From an uncultured Lachnospiraceae bacterium (GTDB lineage: Bacteria; Bacillota; Clostridia; Lachnospirales; Lachnospiraceae): DNA of 62,850 nucleotides. The position numbers were made by a program, and so were the translations under genes. How positions within the stretch are numbered: the first letter of the stretch is position 1; every line of letters starts with the position of its first letter. Positions 41,027 to 49,207 of the stretch are shown here, in pieces. Location: positions 1-62,850 of the forward strand of contig CAJUSJ010000014.1 in assembly GCA_910588865.1 (NCBI GenBank), read 5' to 3'. The notes under the pieces were generated by a model, which had not been told where the DNA came from, ran no database searches, and saw only the letters and a list, made by a program, of their open reading frames with translations.

Positions 41027-41485
41027 TCAGCCTCTGTGCTGAGGCCTGACCCGCAGAGTGTTGCCGATAATAAATTCCTCGATGAAGGTCTCGTCAGCTT
41101 TGGCTACTGCCTTCTGGTATTCTTTCAGCTTCTTGTCTTTTAATTTCTCAAACTTGGAGGTGTCCACCTTGGCTGTGATCACCTGTTTCTTTTTATCCTC
41201 CTCCTGCCTGCGCAGGACTTTCAGCCGTTCTTTCTCCTCATCGATAATCTGCTCCATGCGCCCGATGCACATGTCGAACAGCCGGTAGTTTTCAATGGTG
41301 GCTCCCTCCTCCTTGGTCCTGTCAAATTCCTGTTGGAAACCTGCCAATTCCCGGTTCAGTCCCCGGATCTCTTCCCTTTTCCTGTTAACATTCTGAAGGA
41401 TCACCGCGTGTTCGGTTTTTAAATTATCCAGCACCTGGGTCTTGTAATCCAGCACTGTCTCTAATCTGTATTGAAATTGTTTCAC
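41027..41485 (-). CDS. fliJ: Flagellar export chaperone FliJ
   Basis: 152 aa coiled coil. MKQFQYRLETVLDYKTQVLDNLKTE is the usual FliJ start. It links the FliI ATPase ring to FlhA. Next to fliI. Confidence 0.92.
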   Translation of the reverse strand: MKQFQYRLETVLDYKTQVLDNLKTEHAVILQNVNRKREEIRGLNRELAGFQQEFDRTKEEGATIENYRLFDMCIGRMEQIIDEEKERLKVLRRQEEDKKKQVITAKVDTSKFEKLKDKKLKEYQKAVAKADETFIEEFIIGNTLRVRPQHRG

Positions 41486-41501
41486 TCTGTTTCCTCCGGA
41501 G

Positions 41502-42803
41502 TCAGCCGGTTATTTTCTTTATCTGCTCCACAGTATCCCCGTAGCTGAAGCTCTCATTGATTCCCTGCTGTAAAAAGTGGTTAATATCGTCAATCTTGCC
41601 CACCGCCTCGTCCAATGCCTGGTTGTTGCCCTTCTTGTAAGCGCCGATGGCGATCAGGTCCGAATTCTTCTGGTACAGCCCCAGAAGGTTGCGCAGCTTA
41701 GAGGCTGTCTTCTGATGCTCCGGCGGCACGATCTCCACCATAAGACGGGAGATGCTGGCACCGATGTCAATAGCCGGGAAATGGTTCTCATTGGCCAGCT
41801 GCCTGCTGAGCACGATGTGGCCGTCCAGGATACCTCTCACGGTATCGGAAATGGGCTCATTGGTGTCGTCGCCCTCCACCAGCACCGTGTAGACCCCTGT
41901 AATGGAACCATTGCCAAAGTTTCCGCTGCGCTCAAGGAGCTTGGGAAATTCCGCGTAGATGGAGGGAGTATAGCCTCTCGCTATAGGAGGCTCGCCGATG
42001 GCCAGACCGATCTCTCTCTGGGCCATGGCATATCTGGTAAGGGAATCCATCATCAGGAGCACATCATACCCCTGGTCTTTAAAATACTCAGCAATGGTGG
42101 TGGCCACCAGCGGGCACTTCATGCGGAGCATGGCCGGCTGATCCGAAGTAGCCACCACGAGAACCGACCTCTTCATGCCTTCCGGCCCCAGATCCTTCTC
42201 AATAAATTCCAGAACCTCCCGGCCACGCTCTCCAACCAGAGCGATAACATTGATATCAGTCTTCACATTTTTCGCGATCATGCCCATAAGGGTACTCTTG
42301 CCCACACCGGATCCGGCGAAAATCCCGATCCTCTGGCCTTTACCTATGGTGTTGAGACCGTCAATGGCCTTCACGCCGAATTCCAGCCTCTCCCTGATAG
42401 GCGGACGGGTCAGAGGATTGATGTAAGGACTCTGAACCGTGTAATGCTTTGACGGTGGAAACGCCTTGCCCCCGTCTATAGGCTCGCCTAAAGCGTTGAT
42501 GATCCTCCCTCTCAGGAAATCCCCTACCGGAACCTTCAGCCTGTGACGGGTGTTGCGCACAAAGCTTCCCGAGGCGATACCGCTGGTAGCCTCATAGGTC
42601 ATAAGCTGAATCTTTCCATCCTTAAAGCCCACCACCTCAGCCGGAACCTGACGGTTCTGTTCCTCGTTAAAAATCATAACGATATCTCCTATGCTGGAGC
42701 GGCCGCCGGAAGCCTCCATGGACATTCCGACCACATTTTCAATCTTTCCGATATGGCTTACTGTCTCGGTCTTTGAGATCATCTGAGGTATCTTTTCAAA
42801 CAT
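41502..42803 (-). CDS. fliI: Flagellum-specific export ATPase FliI
   Basis: 433 aa. Walker A GSGVGKST, Walker B VLLMMDSLTRYAMAQREI and F1-beta-like core. Hexamer on the cytosolic face of the export gate. RBS AGGGGAG before ATG. Confidence 0.97.
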   Translation of the reverse strand: MFEKIPQMISKTETVSHIGKIENVVGMSMEASGGRSSIGDIVMIFNEEQNRQVPAEVVGFKDGKIQLMTYEATSGIASGSFVRNTRHRLKVPVGDFLRGRIINALGEPIDGGKAFPPSKHYTVQSPYINPLTRPPIRERLEFGVKAIDGLNTIGKGQRIGIFAGSGVGKSTLMGMIAKNVKTDINVIALVGERGREVLEFIEKDLGPEGMKRSVLVVATSDQPAMLRMKCPLVATTIAEYFKDQGYDVLLMMDSLTRYAMAQREIGLAIGEPPIARGYTPSIYAEFPKLLERSGNFGNGSITGVYTVLVEGDDTNEPISDTVRGILDGHIVLSRQLANENHFPAIDIGASISRLMVEIVPPEHQKTASKLRNLLGLYQKNSDLIAIGAYKKGNNQALDEAVGKIDDINHFLQQGINESFSYGDTVEQIKKITG

Positions 42804-42817
42804 AGGAGACTCCCCTT

Positions 42818-43735
42818 TTACAGCCTTATAGTTTCAAGCATATCCCTGATATTGCCCATCTGGGTGCTGACGCTGACATCCACGATCTCCTCGGGCATCT
42901 CAACGATACAGCTCCCTCTGTCCTCCTTGTCCATGACAATGAATTTGATGTTGTCCGACAGCCTGGAGAGCTCATCTACCACTCCGGCGTCCGCCTCCAT
43001 CATCATGTCATAGTCATACTTATCTATATAGATTTTCACCCACGCCGTCTTCTTCAGCTTTTCTGTGGCTGAGATGATCATGTGCTTGATCACCTCGCCG
43101 CTGGATTTTAAACTGATGTGGATGACCTTTTCCCCTACCGCTATGGCGCAGTCCTTCAGCTCATCCAGGTAAGTATGGAGGCATCGCTCCCTGGCCTTAT
43201 CAACGGACTTAAGGGCCTGCTTCATGTCCGCCTGAAAATCAACCAACTGGCTCTGAACTTCCTGACGAAATTCTGCCAATCCCCGCTCTCTGCCTTCCGT
43301 GAAACCGGCTTCGTAGCCTTCCTGGCGGCCTTCTTCATAGGCCCTTGCTTTCTCTTCTTCTGCCTGCGCTTTGCTTTCCTCAAGGATACGGACCGCTTCC
43401 TTCCTGGCTTCATCCAAAAGCCTGGCCCCTTCTTCTTTCCACTCCTCCAGAAGTTTTTCTTCCTTTCTCTGAAGAGCCTCCTCCCGGGCAGCGGCTATGT
43501 CTTCAAAAAGCTCTTCCTCCTCTTTCGGAATCTTCTCCGAAAGAGGCGCTTTTTTGCCGGGCTGCTTTCCTGTATCTTTTTTCTTTCCCTCCAGGGTGTA
43601 CTGGGGGAAAACCGGTTCTCTCGGGACTATATTCTGATCCATCAGTTGTTCCAGGGAGGGCAGATAATTCTCAATCTGGAAATCTCCCTGGGAGTCAGAG
43701 GCTTTGATGATCCGCTTAGATGAGGATGTTATCAT
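42818..43735 (-). CDS. fliH: Export ATPase regulator FliH
   Basis: 305 aa. Long charged coiled coil with Glu/Lys/Arg runs (EEELFEDIAAAREEALQRKEEKLLE), then GYEAGFTEGRERGLAEFRQEV (the GxxxG-like area of FliH) and the V-ATPase-E-like C-domain. Its start overlaps the fliG stop by 20 nt. Confidence 0.9.
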   Translation of the reverse strand: MITSSSKRIIKASDSQGDFQIENYLPSLEQLMDQNIVPREPVFPQYTLEGKKKDTGKQPGKKAPLSEKIPKEEEELFEDIAAAREEALQRKEEKLLEEWKEEGARLLDEARKEAVRILEESKAQAEEEKARAYEEGRQEGYEAGFTEGRERGLAEFRQEVQSQLVDFQADMKQALKSVDKARERCLHTYLDELKDCAIAVGEKVIHISLKSSGEVIKHMIISATEKLKKTAWVKIYIDKYDYDMMMEADAGVVDELSRLSDNIKFIVMDKEDRGSCIVEMPEEIVDVSVSTQMGNIRDMLETIRL

Positions 43736-44777
43736 CGTCTCCTCCCTTCTTGATGATCACTTCACCCTGCTCTTCCAATCTTCTGATGATATTGACAATA
43801 CGCTGCTGCGCTTCCTCCGCGTCTTTCAGACGAACGTTGGTAGTGATCTCCAAATCTCCCTTGACAGAGTCCGCCATACGTTTGGACATGTTGCGGAAAA
43901 ATACATCCCGCATCTCCTCTGAGGCGCTCTTCAAGGCATATACCACATCCTTGGTATCGCACTCCCTGACAAAGCGCTGCACAGACCGGTCGTCCATATC
44001 CAGAATGTTCTCGAACACAAACATCTTCTCCCGAATGCTCTGGGACAGCTCCGGATTTCTCTTGTCCAGTTCTTCGAAAATCTTGCGCTCGCTGCTGCGG
44101 TCGATGTGATTCATCATATCCGCCACGTAGTCGATACCGCCAATGTTCATATTGTCCTCGCTGGTGATGATGGTGGCAAACTTACGCTTCATCTCCTCCT
44201 CCACAATGGCAATGGCCTCCGGGGACACGCTGTCCATCCGGGCCATGCTCTCCACTGTCAGGATCCTCTTCTCATCAGGAAGCTGCTCCAACACCTGGGC
44301 CGCCTGCTGGGCATCCATGTAAGCCATGATCAGGGCGATCACCTGAGGGCGCTCATTCTGCAGCAGAGACAGCAGGGCCTTGGGATCACCTTTCATAAAG
44401 AAGTTAAAGGGCTTGGACTGGAGGGTCTTGGAAACCTTCTCCAGAAGATTCCTGGCAGTGGACTCGCCGAAAGCCTTCTCCAGTACGTTCCTGGCATAGT
44501 CAAGACCGCCGTCTGTCATCATCTTGTGGGTCAGGCACAGCTTATAAAATTCATCCAAAGTGGACTCCACCTGGTTGTTGGAAGTCTTTCCAAGCTTTGC
44601 CACCTCATATGTAAGTTCCTCAATATCCTCTTCATTGAGATATTTGTATATCTGGGACGCTCTGTCAGCTCCAAGAGATACCACAACCAGGGCTGCTTTG
44701 CTTTTCGGGTCCGTTATGGCCTCACCCTCCGGCTTCGTCGCGCTACTTTCTTCGATTGTTGTCTTTGCCTCTGCCAT
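43716..44777 (-). CDS. fliG: Motor switch protein FliG
   Basis: 353 aa. Three ARM-like domains. MGID-class torque helix region near the end: MFVFENILDMDDRSVQRFVRECDTKDVVYALKSASEEMRDVFFRNMSKRMA. Binds FliF and meets MotA. Overlaps fliF by 35 nt. N-terminal ~25 residues are polar and extra. Confidence 0.97.
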   Translation of the reverse strand: MAEAKTTIEESSATKPEGEAITDPKSKAALVVVSLGADRASQIYKYLNEEDIEELTYEVAKLGKTSNNQVESTLDEFYKLCLTHKMMTDGGLDYARNVLEKAFGESTARNLLEKVSKTLQSKPFNFFMKGDPKALLSLLQNERPQVIALIMAYMDAQQAAQVLEQLPDEKRILTVESMARMDSVSPEAIAIVEEEMKRKFATIITSEDNMNIGGIDYVADMMNHIDRSSERKIFEELDKRNPELSQSIREKMFVFENILDMDDRSVQRFVRECDTKDVVYALKSASEEMRDVFFRNMSKRMADSVKGDLEITTNVRLKDAEEAQQRIVNIIRRLEEQGEVIIKKGGDDDNILI

Positions 44778-46485
44778 CCTCTCCTGCCTCCTCTCCTCTT
44801 AACCAGCTCTGTACCAGTTTGGCCGCGATCTGCGGGTTCTGATCTACAAATTCCGCAATGTTCTGTTTCAGGCGCAGGCTTCTCTGCATGCGCAGGTTGA
44901 GGATCTCTTCGTTCTTGGCGAACTCATCCTCTTCCTCGGCCGCGCCGGGCAGAGCGTTGACTCCGGCTCCTTCCTCCGCGATGGCCAGGCCTTCTTCTCC
45001 CCTGGCCAGGTCAGACAGGGCGTCGCCGTCGATAAAGTCGTCCCCTGCCATAACCACTTGCTGCGCTTTCTTCTTCTTTCTCCGGAGAAGCAGCAGAAGG
45101 GTAGTCAGAAGCAGCAAAAGGATTCCAGCTCCAAGAGCGATCCACACCAGAAGCGGTATCTGGGTCTCTTCGTCACCTTCTCCGCCTGTCTGCACGTCTC
45201 CGCCCGGAACCACAGGCACATCCACTGTGGGGCCGGAATCCCGGATCAGGGTGATCTTATCCCCCGCTGTCTCCGTGGGAATGCCGGCAGAGTTAGCCAC
45301 CAGGCGGATCAAGTCCTCCTGAGTGGGGGAATCCAGACGGTCCGTGATGATCACCACGCCGATGGAGGTATCCTCCAGCACGCCGGGATCGATCTGGCGC
45401 TGTTCCTTCAATATATTATATAGCCACTCCCTGGAGGCTGTGTCACTGTTGTATGTATCGCCGCCCTGGCCGGTACCGTTCTCATTAGTATATCTGGGAA
45501 CATCCGCGTTGGCATCAGCGCCTACCACACCGCCGGTGCCGGTACCGCCCGAACTGCTCCCCTCATTGGTCAGGTCCTCACTCCGAAGAAGGCCTTCCTT
45601 GTCCTGGTCGTCAATCTTTTCCGGAACCATATACTGGGTGGTTTCCTGCACCAGTCTCTCCATATTCAGAGTTCCTTTTACAGACACCGCCACATTGCCC
45701 ACACCGTAAAGCTGCTCCAAAACCCGCCTTACATTGGCGGCGATATTGCTCTCCACCAGGCTGGTCAGGCTGGTGATATCCGCCAGGCCGCCTGTAGACC
45801 CGTCTCCGCTGCCCCCCACCTCTGTCATGGTAGCCGCGTCAAATACCGCCACATTGGTAAAAGTCATGCCTTTTACCGCGCGGGAAATCAAGGTCTTCAC
45901 CGCCTGGGCCTTATCCGCAGTCAGGACACTGCCGTTTTTCATGGTCACCACAACAGACGCGGAAGCCCCGGCAGCCGACTGATCCTCCCAGGCATACAGA
46001 GCTTCCGCCCCCTCATTGATCGTCACCTTGGCATCCTGAACACCATCAAACACCCGGATGGTGGCTCCCAGACGGTCCTGGAGTTCATACTTTGTGATCA
46101 GCTTTTTGTCTGACTCCGTGGTCATCAGGCCTGTGTTGTTCAGATACATATCATAAGCGAAGCCGCTCTTCGGGTATCCTTTGCTCAAAAGGCTCACCCT
46201 GGTCTGTTCCACCTGTGTCTGCGGAACCCGTATGGCACCGTCATTGGCACTGTAACGGTATTCGATTCCTTCATCCTGAAGAAGCCCCACTACCTCCTGG
46301 GCTTCATCCTGGCTCAAGCCGGTAAACAACGTAGAATAATCCGACTGATTGCCAAAAAGGTTCAACGCGATTATCGCAATTAAAGCAATTGCAGCAGTTC
46401 CTCCCGCAATTGCTTTAATAATTTTCCTAGTCTTCTCTGGCATGTTCTGCCAGCTCTCTTTCAAATTCTGCACGTCCTCATCCAA
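44743..46485 (-). CDS. fliF: MS-ring protein FliF
   Basis: 580 aa. Two membrane helices (about 25-45 and 470-490) flanking the periplasmic ring domains; signature LQDEGIEYRYSANDGAIRVP, TRVSLLSKGYPKSGFAYDM. C-terminal cytosolic tail binds FliG. The start is uncertain: TTG at 46485 has only AAGG beside it; a GTG or ATG 4-14 codons later is possible. Confidence 0.95.
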   Translation of the reverse strand: MDEDVQNLKESWQNMPEKTRKIIKAIAGGTAAIALIAIIALNLFGNQSDYSTLFTGLSQDEAQEVVGLLQDEGIEYRYSANDGAIRVPQTQVEQTRVSLLSKGYPKSGFAYDMYLNNTGLMTTESDKKLITKYELQDRLGATIRVFDGVQDAKVTINEGAEALYAWEDQSAAGASASVVVTMKNGSVLTADKAQAVKTLISRAVKGMTFTNVAVFDAATMTEVGGSGDGSTGGLADITSLTSLVESNIAANVRRVLEQLYGVGNVAVSVKGTLNMERLVQETTQYMVPEKIDDQDKEGLLRSEDLTNEGSSSGGTGTGGVVGADANADVPRYTNENGTGQGGDTYNSDTASREWLYNILKEQRQIDPGVLEDTSIGVVIITDRLDSPTQEDLIRLVANSAGIPTETAGDKITLIRDSGPTVDVPVVPGGDVQTGGEGDEETQIPLLVWIALGAGILLLLLTTLLLLLRRKKKKAQQVVMAGDDFIDGDALSDLARGEEGLAIAEEGAGVNALPGAAEEEDEFAKNEEILNLRMQRSLRLKQNIAEFVDQNPQIAAKLVQSWLRGEEAGEDGRGKDNNRRK

Positions 46486-46582
46486 CCTTTGTCATAATAT
46501 TTCATACCTCCGCCGGGTTCTCCGGAGGCGCTGCCTCACATGGCGCAAAACATGGATCTGTATATCGCCCGTCGATTCAAGA

Positions 46583-46900
46583 TCAGACATTCATCTTTAT
46601 CAGCTCATTATATGCTTCCAGAGTCTTATTACGCAAGGTGATCAGAACATCCACGCTCAGGCTGGCTTTCGCTTCCGCGATAGGCAGTGTGTGGGCATCG
46701 TCCAGCTGGCCCGTGGACAGCAGATACTGTTTGTGCTCCACATCCGCCTGTGCCTCCTTCACTTGATCCACAGCATTCTTAAATACATTCTTAAACAAGG
46801 ACCCGTCCGCGCCGACCGCGGCCGCGTTCTGGGCTTCATTTAACTCTCCGCCTCCTATGCTCCACAACTGCATAGGAGTGATAAATCCCGCGCCTTCCAT
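46583..46900 (-). CDS. fliE: MS-ring/rod junction protein FliE
   Basis: 105 aa. C-terminal region LSTGQLDDAHTLPIAEAKASLSVDVLITLRNKTLEAYNELIKMNV is diagnostic (Leu-rich, conserved N/L pattern). GGAGG 7 nt before ATG. First export substrate; next to flgB but with flgC missing between them. Confidence 0.93.
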   Translation of the reverse strand: MEGAGFITPMQLWSIGGGELNEAQNAAAVGADGSLFKNVFKNAVDQVKEAQADVEHKQYLLSTGQLDDAHTLPIAEAKASLSVDVLITLRNKTLEAYNELIKMNV

Positions 46901-46970
46901 AGCTCTGCCTCCGTCTTTTTATTTTCTTTTTCCTGCCGTCTTTTGTCTCCCCCTGCCTTCAAGTTCAGAC

Positions 46971-47363
46971 TTAAAATGTCTTGGCCGCGCTTCTCAAGCG
47001 GGTTATGTCGTTGTTGAAAGAGTTGAGTATGTGCTGATATTCATAGGCAGTGCGCACAATCTCCACCTGTTCCTGATCCACATCCACATTGTTGCCGTCA
47101 AGCCTGCTGGACTCGTTCCATGTGGTGTTGAGCCGGGACCGGGTGTTGTTAATGGCCCTGTAGACCGTTCTCCTCGGGCTTTTCTTTGCCTTGTTGGCAT
47201 CTTCCACCCTCTTTTTCAGTTCGTCCTCAAAGGTTATGTACTGTGACTTAAAGCCTGGCGTATCAACATTGGCGATATTGTTCAGCGACACGGTCTGGCG
47301 CTGCCAAAGATAATCGAGAACTTTCTCCGTGAGTGCTACCCCATTACCATATATCTGAGACAT
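46971..47363 (-). CDS. flgB: Proximal rod protein FlgB
   Basis: 130 aa. LDYLWQRQTVSLNNIANVDTPGFKSQYITFEDELK is the FlgB start; C-terminal NNVDVDQEQVEIVRTAYEYQHILNSF fits. First gene of the super-operon. ATG at 47361-47363 behind GAGGAG. Confidence 0.94.
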   Translation of the reverse strand: MSQIYGNGVALTEKVLDYLWQRQTVSLNNIANVDTPGFKSQYITFEDELKKRVEDANKAKKSPRRTVYRAINNTRSRLNTTWNESSRLDGNNVDVDQEQVEIVRTAYEYQHILNSFNNDITRLRSAAKTF

Positions 47364-47453
47364 AATACTTCTCTCCTCTCTCACTCTATTGTCTCTTATA
47401 AGCCATATATTTTCAATAGTAAGTTTCTGGCAGTTAATTAATCCATATTCCTT

Positions 47454-47482
47454 ATAATATCATTACTTTCTGGTAAAATCAA
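47454..47482 (-). promoter_or_regulatory. Sigma-A-type promoter of the flgB super-operon
   Basis: Minus strand: TTGATT (47477-47482), 17-nt spacer, TATTAT (47454-47459). About 90 nt before flgB. No sigma-28-like element was found in this gap (47364-47613), fitting an early class operon. Confidence 0.6.
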
Positions 47483-47613
47483 GACAGAATATACTTTTTG
47501 ATTACATTTTTTAAACCGCGGCCATGTTAATAATTTCTATAAAAGTAATATGTGGAAAAGTTCCAAACACAAATCTGTTTTTCAGAAAATTTTTCTCTCT
47601 TCCCTTTATTGAG

Positions 47614-47642
47614 AAAAAAAGAGTCCGGAGCTACCGGACTCT
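47614..47642 (-). terminator. Terminator of the FliD-C-like gene
   Basis: Minus strand: AGAGTCCGG-loop-CCGGACTCT (47620-47642) followed by a seven-T run. Isolates the gene above from the flgB promoter below. Confidence 0.9.
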
Positions 47643-47664
47643 CATATTTTAAATATCAAGTAGA

Positions 47665-48567
47665 TTACGCAAGGATGTTCAGCATGGACACCGCATAGTA
47701 GTTGGACAGGTTGAAAGCTCCGCTTCTGGCAAAGCTGGCAAACTGCTTAAAGGAATCGTTGACATTAGCCGCGTTGGCTGTATTGACGGTGGAACCGCCG
47801 TATGTCTCGGAAGCCGGTGAACTGCTGACCTTCGGTTTACTGCTGTCTCCGTCTGAAACGCCGTCCGTGGCACCGCTTCCCAGAACCTTGTTGACAGACG
47901 AATCTAAGATCGCGCTGGCTTTGGAACCAAGACGGTCGGCAATGCCGTACTGTCCGCCGAAGGATTGCTTCACATACTCGGTATCGTTCTGGAAGGTCTT
48001 CATGAACTCCTCTTTGTCCACTTTTACGTTGCCGCTGGTATCGTAGCTCATGCCGAAATACTTCAAGCCCTGCTCAGTGGGCATGGCCCTCTTGAGGGAA
48101 TCCAGCTGGCTGTTTAAGCCTTCGCCATACTCGCTGTTCTTCTTCAGATAGTCCACCGTGCTGTTGTACTTGTCCGCCAGATCCTTTACCGCGGAATAAA
48201 CTTCCTCGGCGGCCTTGGTCAGGTCATCCTCCGTGGCCTCTCCCTTGTCCACTTTTGCCTTTACCGCGTCGTACTTGGCAAACACGTTATCCTTGTTGTC
48301 AAGCTGAAGCTTGGAGGCTGATGTCTCCAGGTCTTCCAGCCTTGTCTGATATCCCATAAGGAACCCTGACACGCTGCTGGCCGTGGTGTTGGAGGAAGTG
48401 CTGGTGGTCTTGTCGGAAATGCCCAGAGACTCTTTCAGCTTATCCGCCTCCTCGGTAGCGTTAGATCCCCATACGCTGCTGTCAAGACCGTTGGTGGAAT
48501 TGTTGTAACCATAGTTATAGGTATAATAACTGCCGTAAAAATCTGATGTAAGTCCGCTTACTGCCAT
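47665..48567 (-). CDS. FliD-C-domain-like protein without FliD N-terminus
   Basis: 300 aa, no signal peptide. Middle region (about 95-215) follows the FliD_C pattern: YSAVKDLADKYNSTVDYLKKN, LDSLKRAMPTEQGLKYFGMSYDTSGNVKVDKEEFMKTF, then YVKQSFGGQYGIADRL. It lacks the FliD N-terminal D0 helix and the closing coiled coil. N-terminus Tyr/Asn/Gly-rich, C-terminus SNYYAVSMLNILA. Single-gene unit with a sigma-28-like promoter and own terminator, so probably a late flagellar product. Could be a cap variant, a filament accessory or an export regulator. Confidence 0.6.
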   Translation of the reverse strand: MAVSGLTSDFYGSYYTYNYGYNNSTNGLDSSVWGSNATEEADKLKESLGISDKTTSTSSNTTASSVSGFLMGYQTRLEDLETSASKLQLDNKDNVFAKYDAVKAKVDKGEATEDDLTKAAEEVYSAVKDLADKYNSTVDYLKKNSEYGEGLNSQLDSLKRAMPTEQGLKYFGMSYDTSGNVKVDKEEFMKTFQNDTEYVKQSFGGQYGIADRLGSKASAILDSSVNKVLGSGATDGVSDGDSSKPKVSSSPASETYGGSTVNTANAANVNDSFKQFASFARSGAFNLSNYYAVSMLNILA

Positions 48568-48610
48568 AATTTGTCTCCTTTCCGGTAATAAATACCATAT
48601 TTTACTCTAT

Positions 48611-48637
48611 ATATCGGTATCTTCTGGAAAAATATAA
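48611..48637 (-). promoter_or_regulatory. Sigma-28-like promoter of the FliD-C-like gene
   Basis: Minus strand: TTAT (48634-48637), 15-nt spacer, ACCGATAT (48611-48618), one mismatch in the -10. About 44 nt before the ATG. Confidence 0.5.
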
Positions 48638-48670
48638 GGGCAGGCGGCATAGAAAAATCCGTAAAAGGCC

Positions 48671-49198
48671 TTATCTCCCCCACTCCTCAAGAACGGTCCT
48701 GCCGGTTCTGAGGGTGGCGGGCATGTTGATGATCCTCTGGTTTTCCGACCCCCGGAAGGCCAGCATCAGATTCCTCTTCTCTTGATCAAACCGGCCGTCT
48801 ACCAGGATGTCCAGCAGGCTTAAAAGCTGGTCCGTAAACCGGCTGTACCGCTGTCCGCCGGGACACAGGTCCGTCTCATAGGTAAAGCCGGTGTAGCACC
48901 AGATGTCTTTCCCCGGGAAACGTTCCTTCACCTTTTTCACAAGCCCCAGAAGAACCGGCTGGTTGGCCAGCTCCATGGGCTCACCTCCCAGAAGGGTCAG
49001 GCCCTGGATGTAGGAAGGCTCCAGGGCCTTTAAGACCTCCGACTCCGCGGCATCGGTGTAAGGCTGTCCGTAGCGGAAATCCCATGTCTGGGGCTGGAAG
49101 CAGCCAGGACAGTGGTTGGTACACCCGGATACAAAGAGGGTAACTCGGACCCCTGGCCCGTCAGCGATGTCCCATTTCTTGATCGCGCTGTAGTACAT
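48671..49198 (-). CDS. nrdG: Anaerobic ribonucleotide reductase activase NrdG
   Basis: 175 aa radical-SAM enzyme. Cluster motif CTNHCPGC (CxxxCxxC) and GGEPM. Installs the glycyl radical on NrdD. 9 nt after nrdD. Confidence 0.96.
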   Translation of the reverse strand: MYYSAIKKWDIADGPGVRVTLFVSGCTNHCPGCFQPQTWDFRYGQPYTDAAESEVLKALEPSYIQGLTLLGGEPMELANQPVLLGLVKKVKERFPGKDIWCYTGFTYETDLCPGGQRYSRFTDQLLSLLDILVDGRFDQEKRNLMLAFRGSENQRIINMPATLRTGRTVLEEWGR

Positions 49199-49207
49199 GG
49201 TCCTCCT

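Noticed and set aside
41577..42452. Plus-strand open frame opposite fliI
   Set aside because: Antisense to a complete ATPase gene; no recognisable protein.
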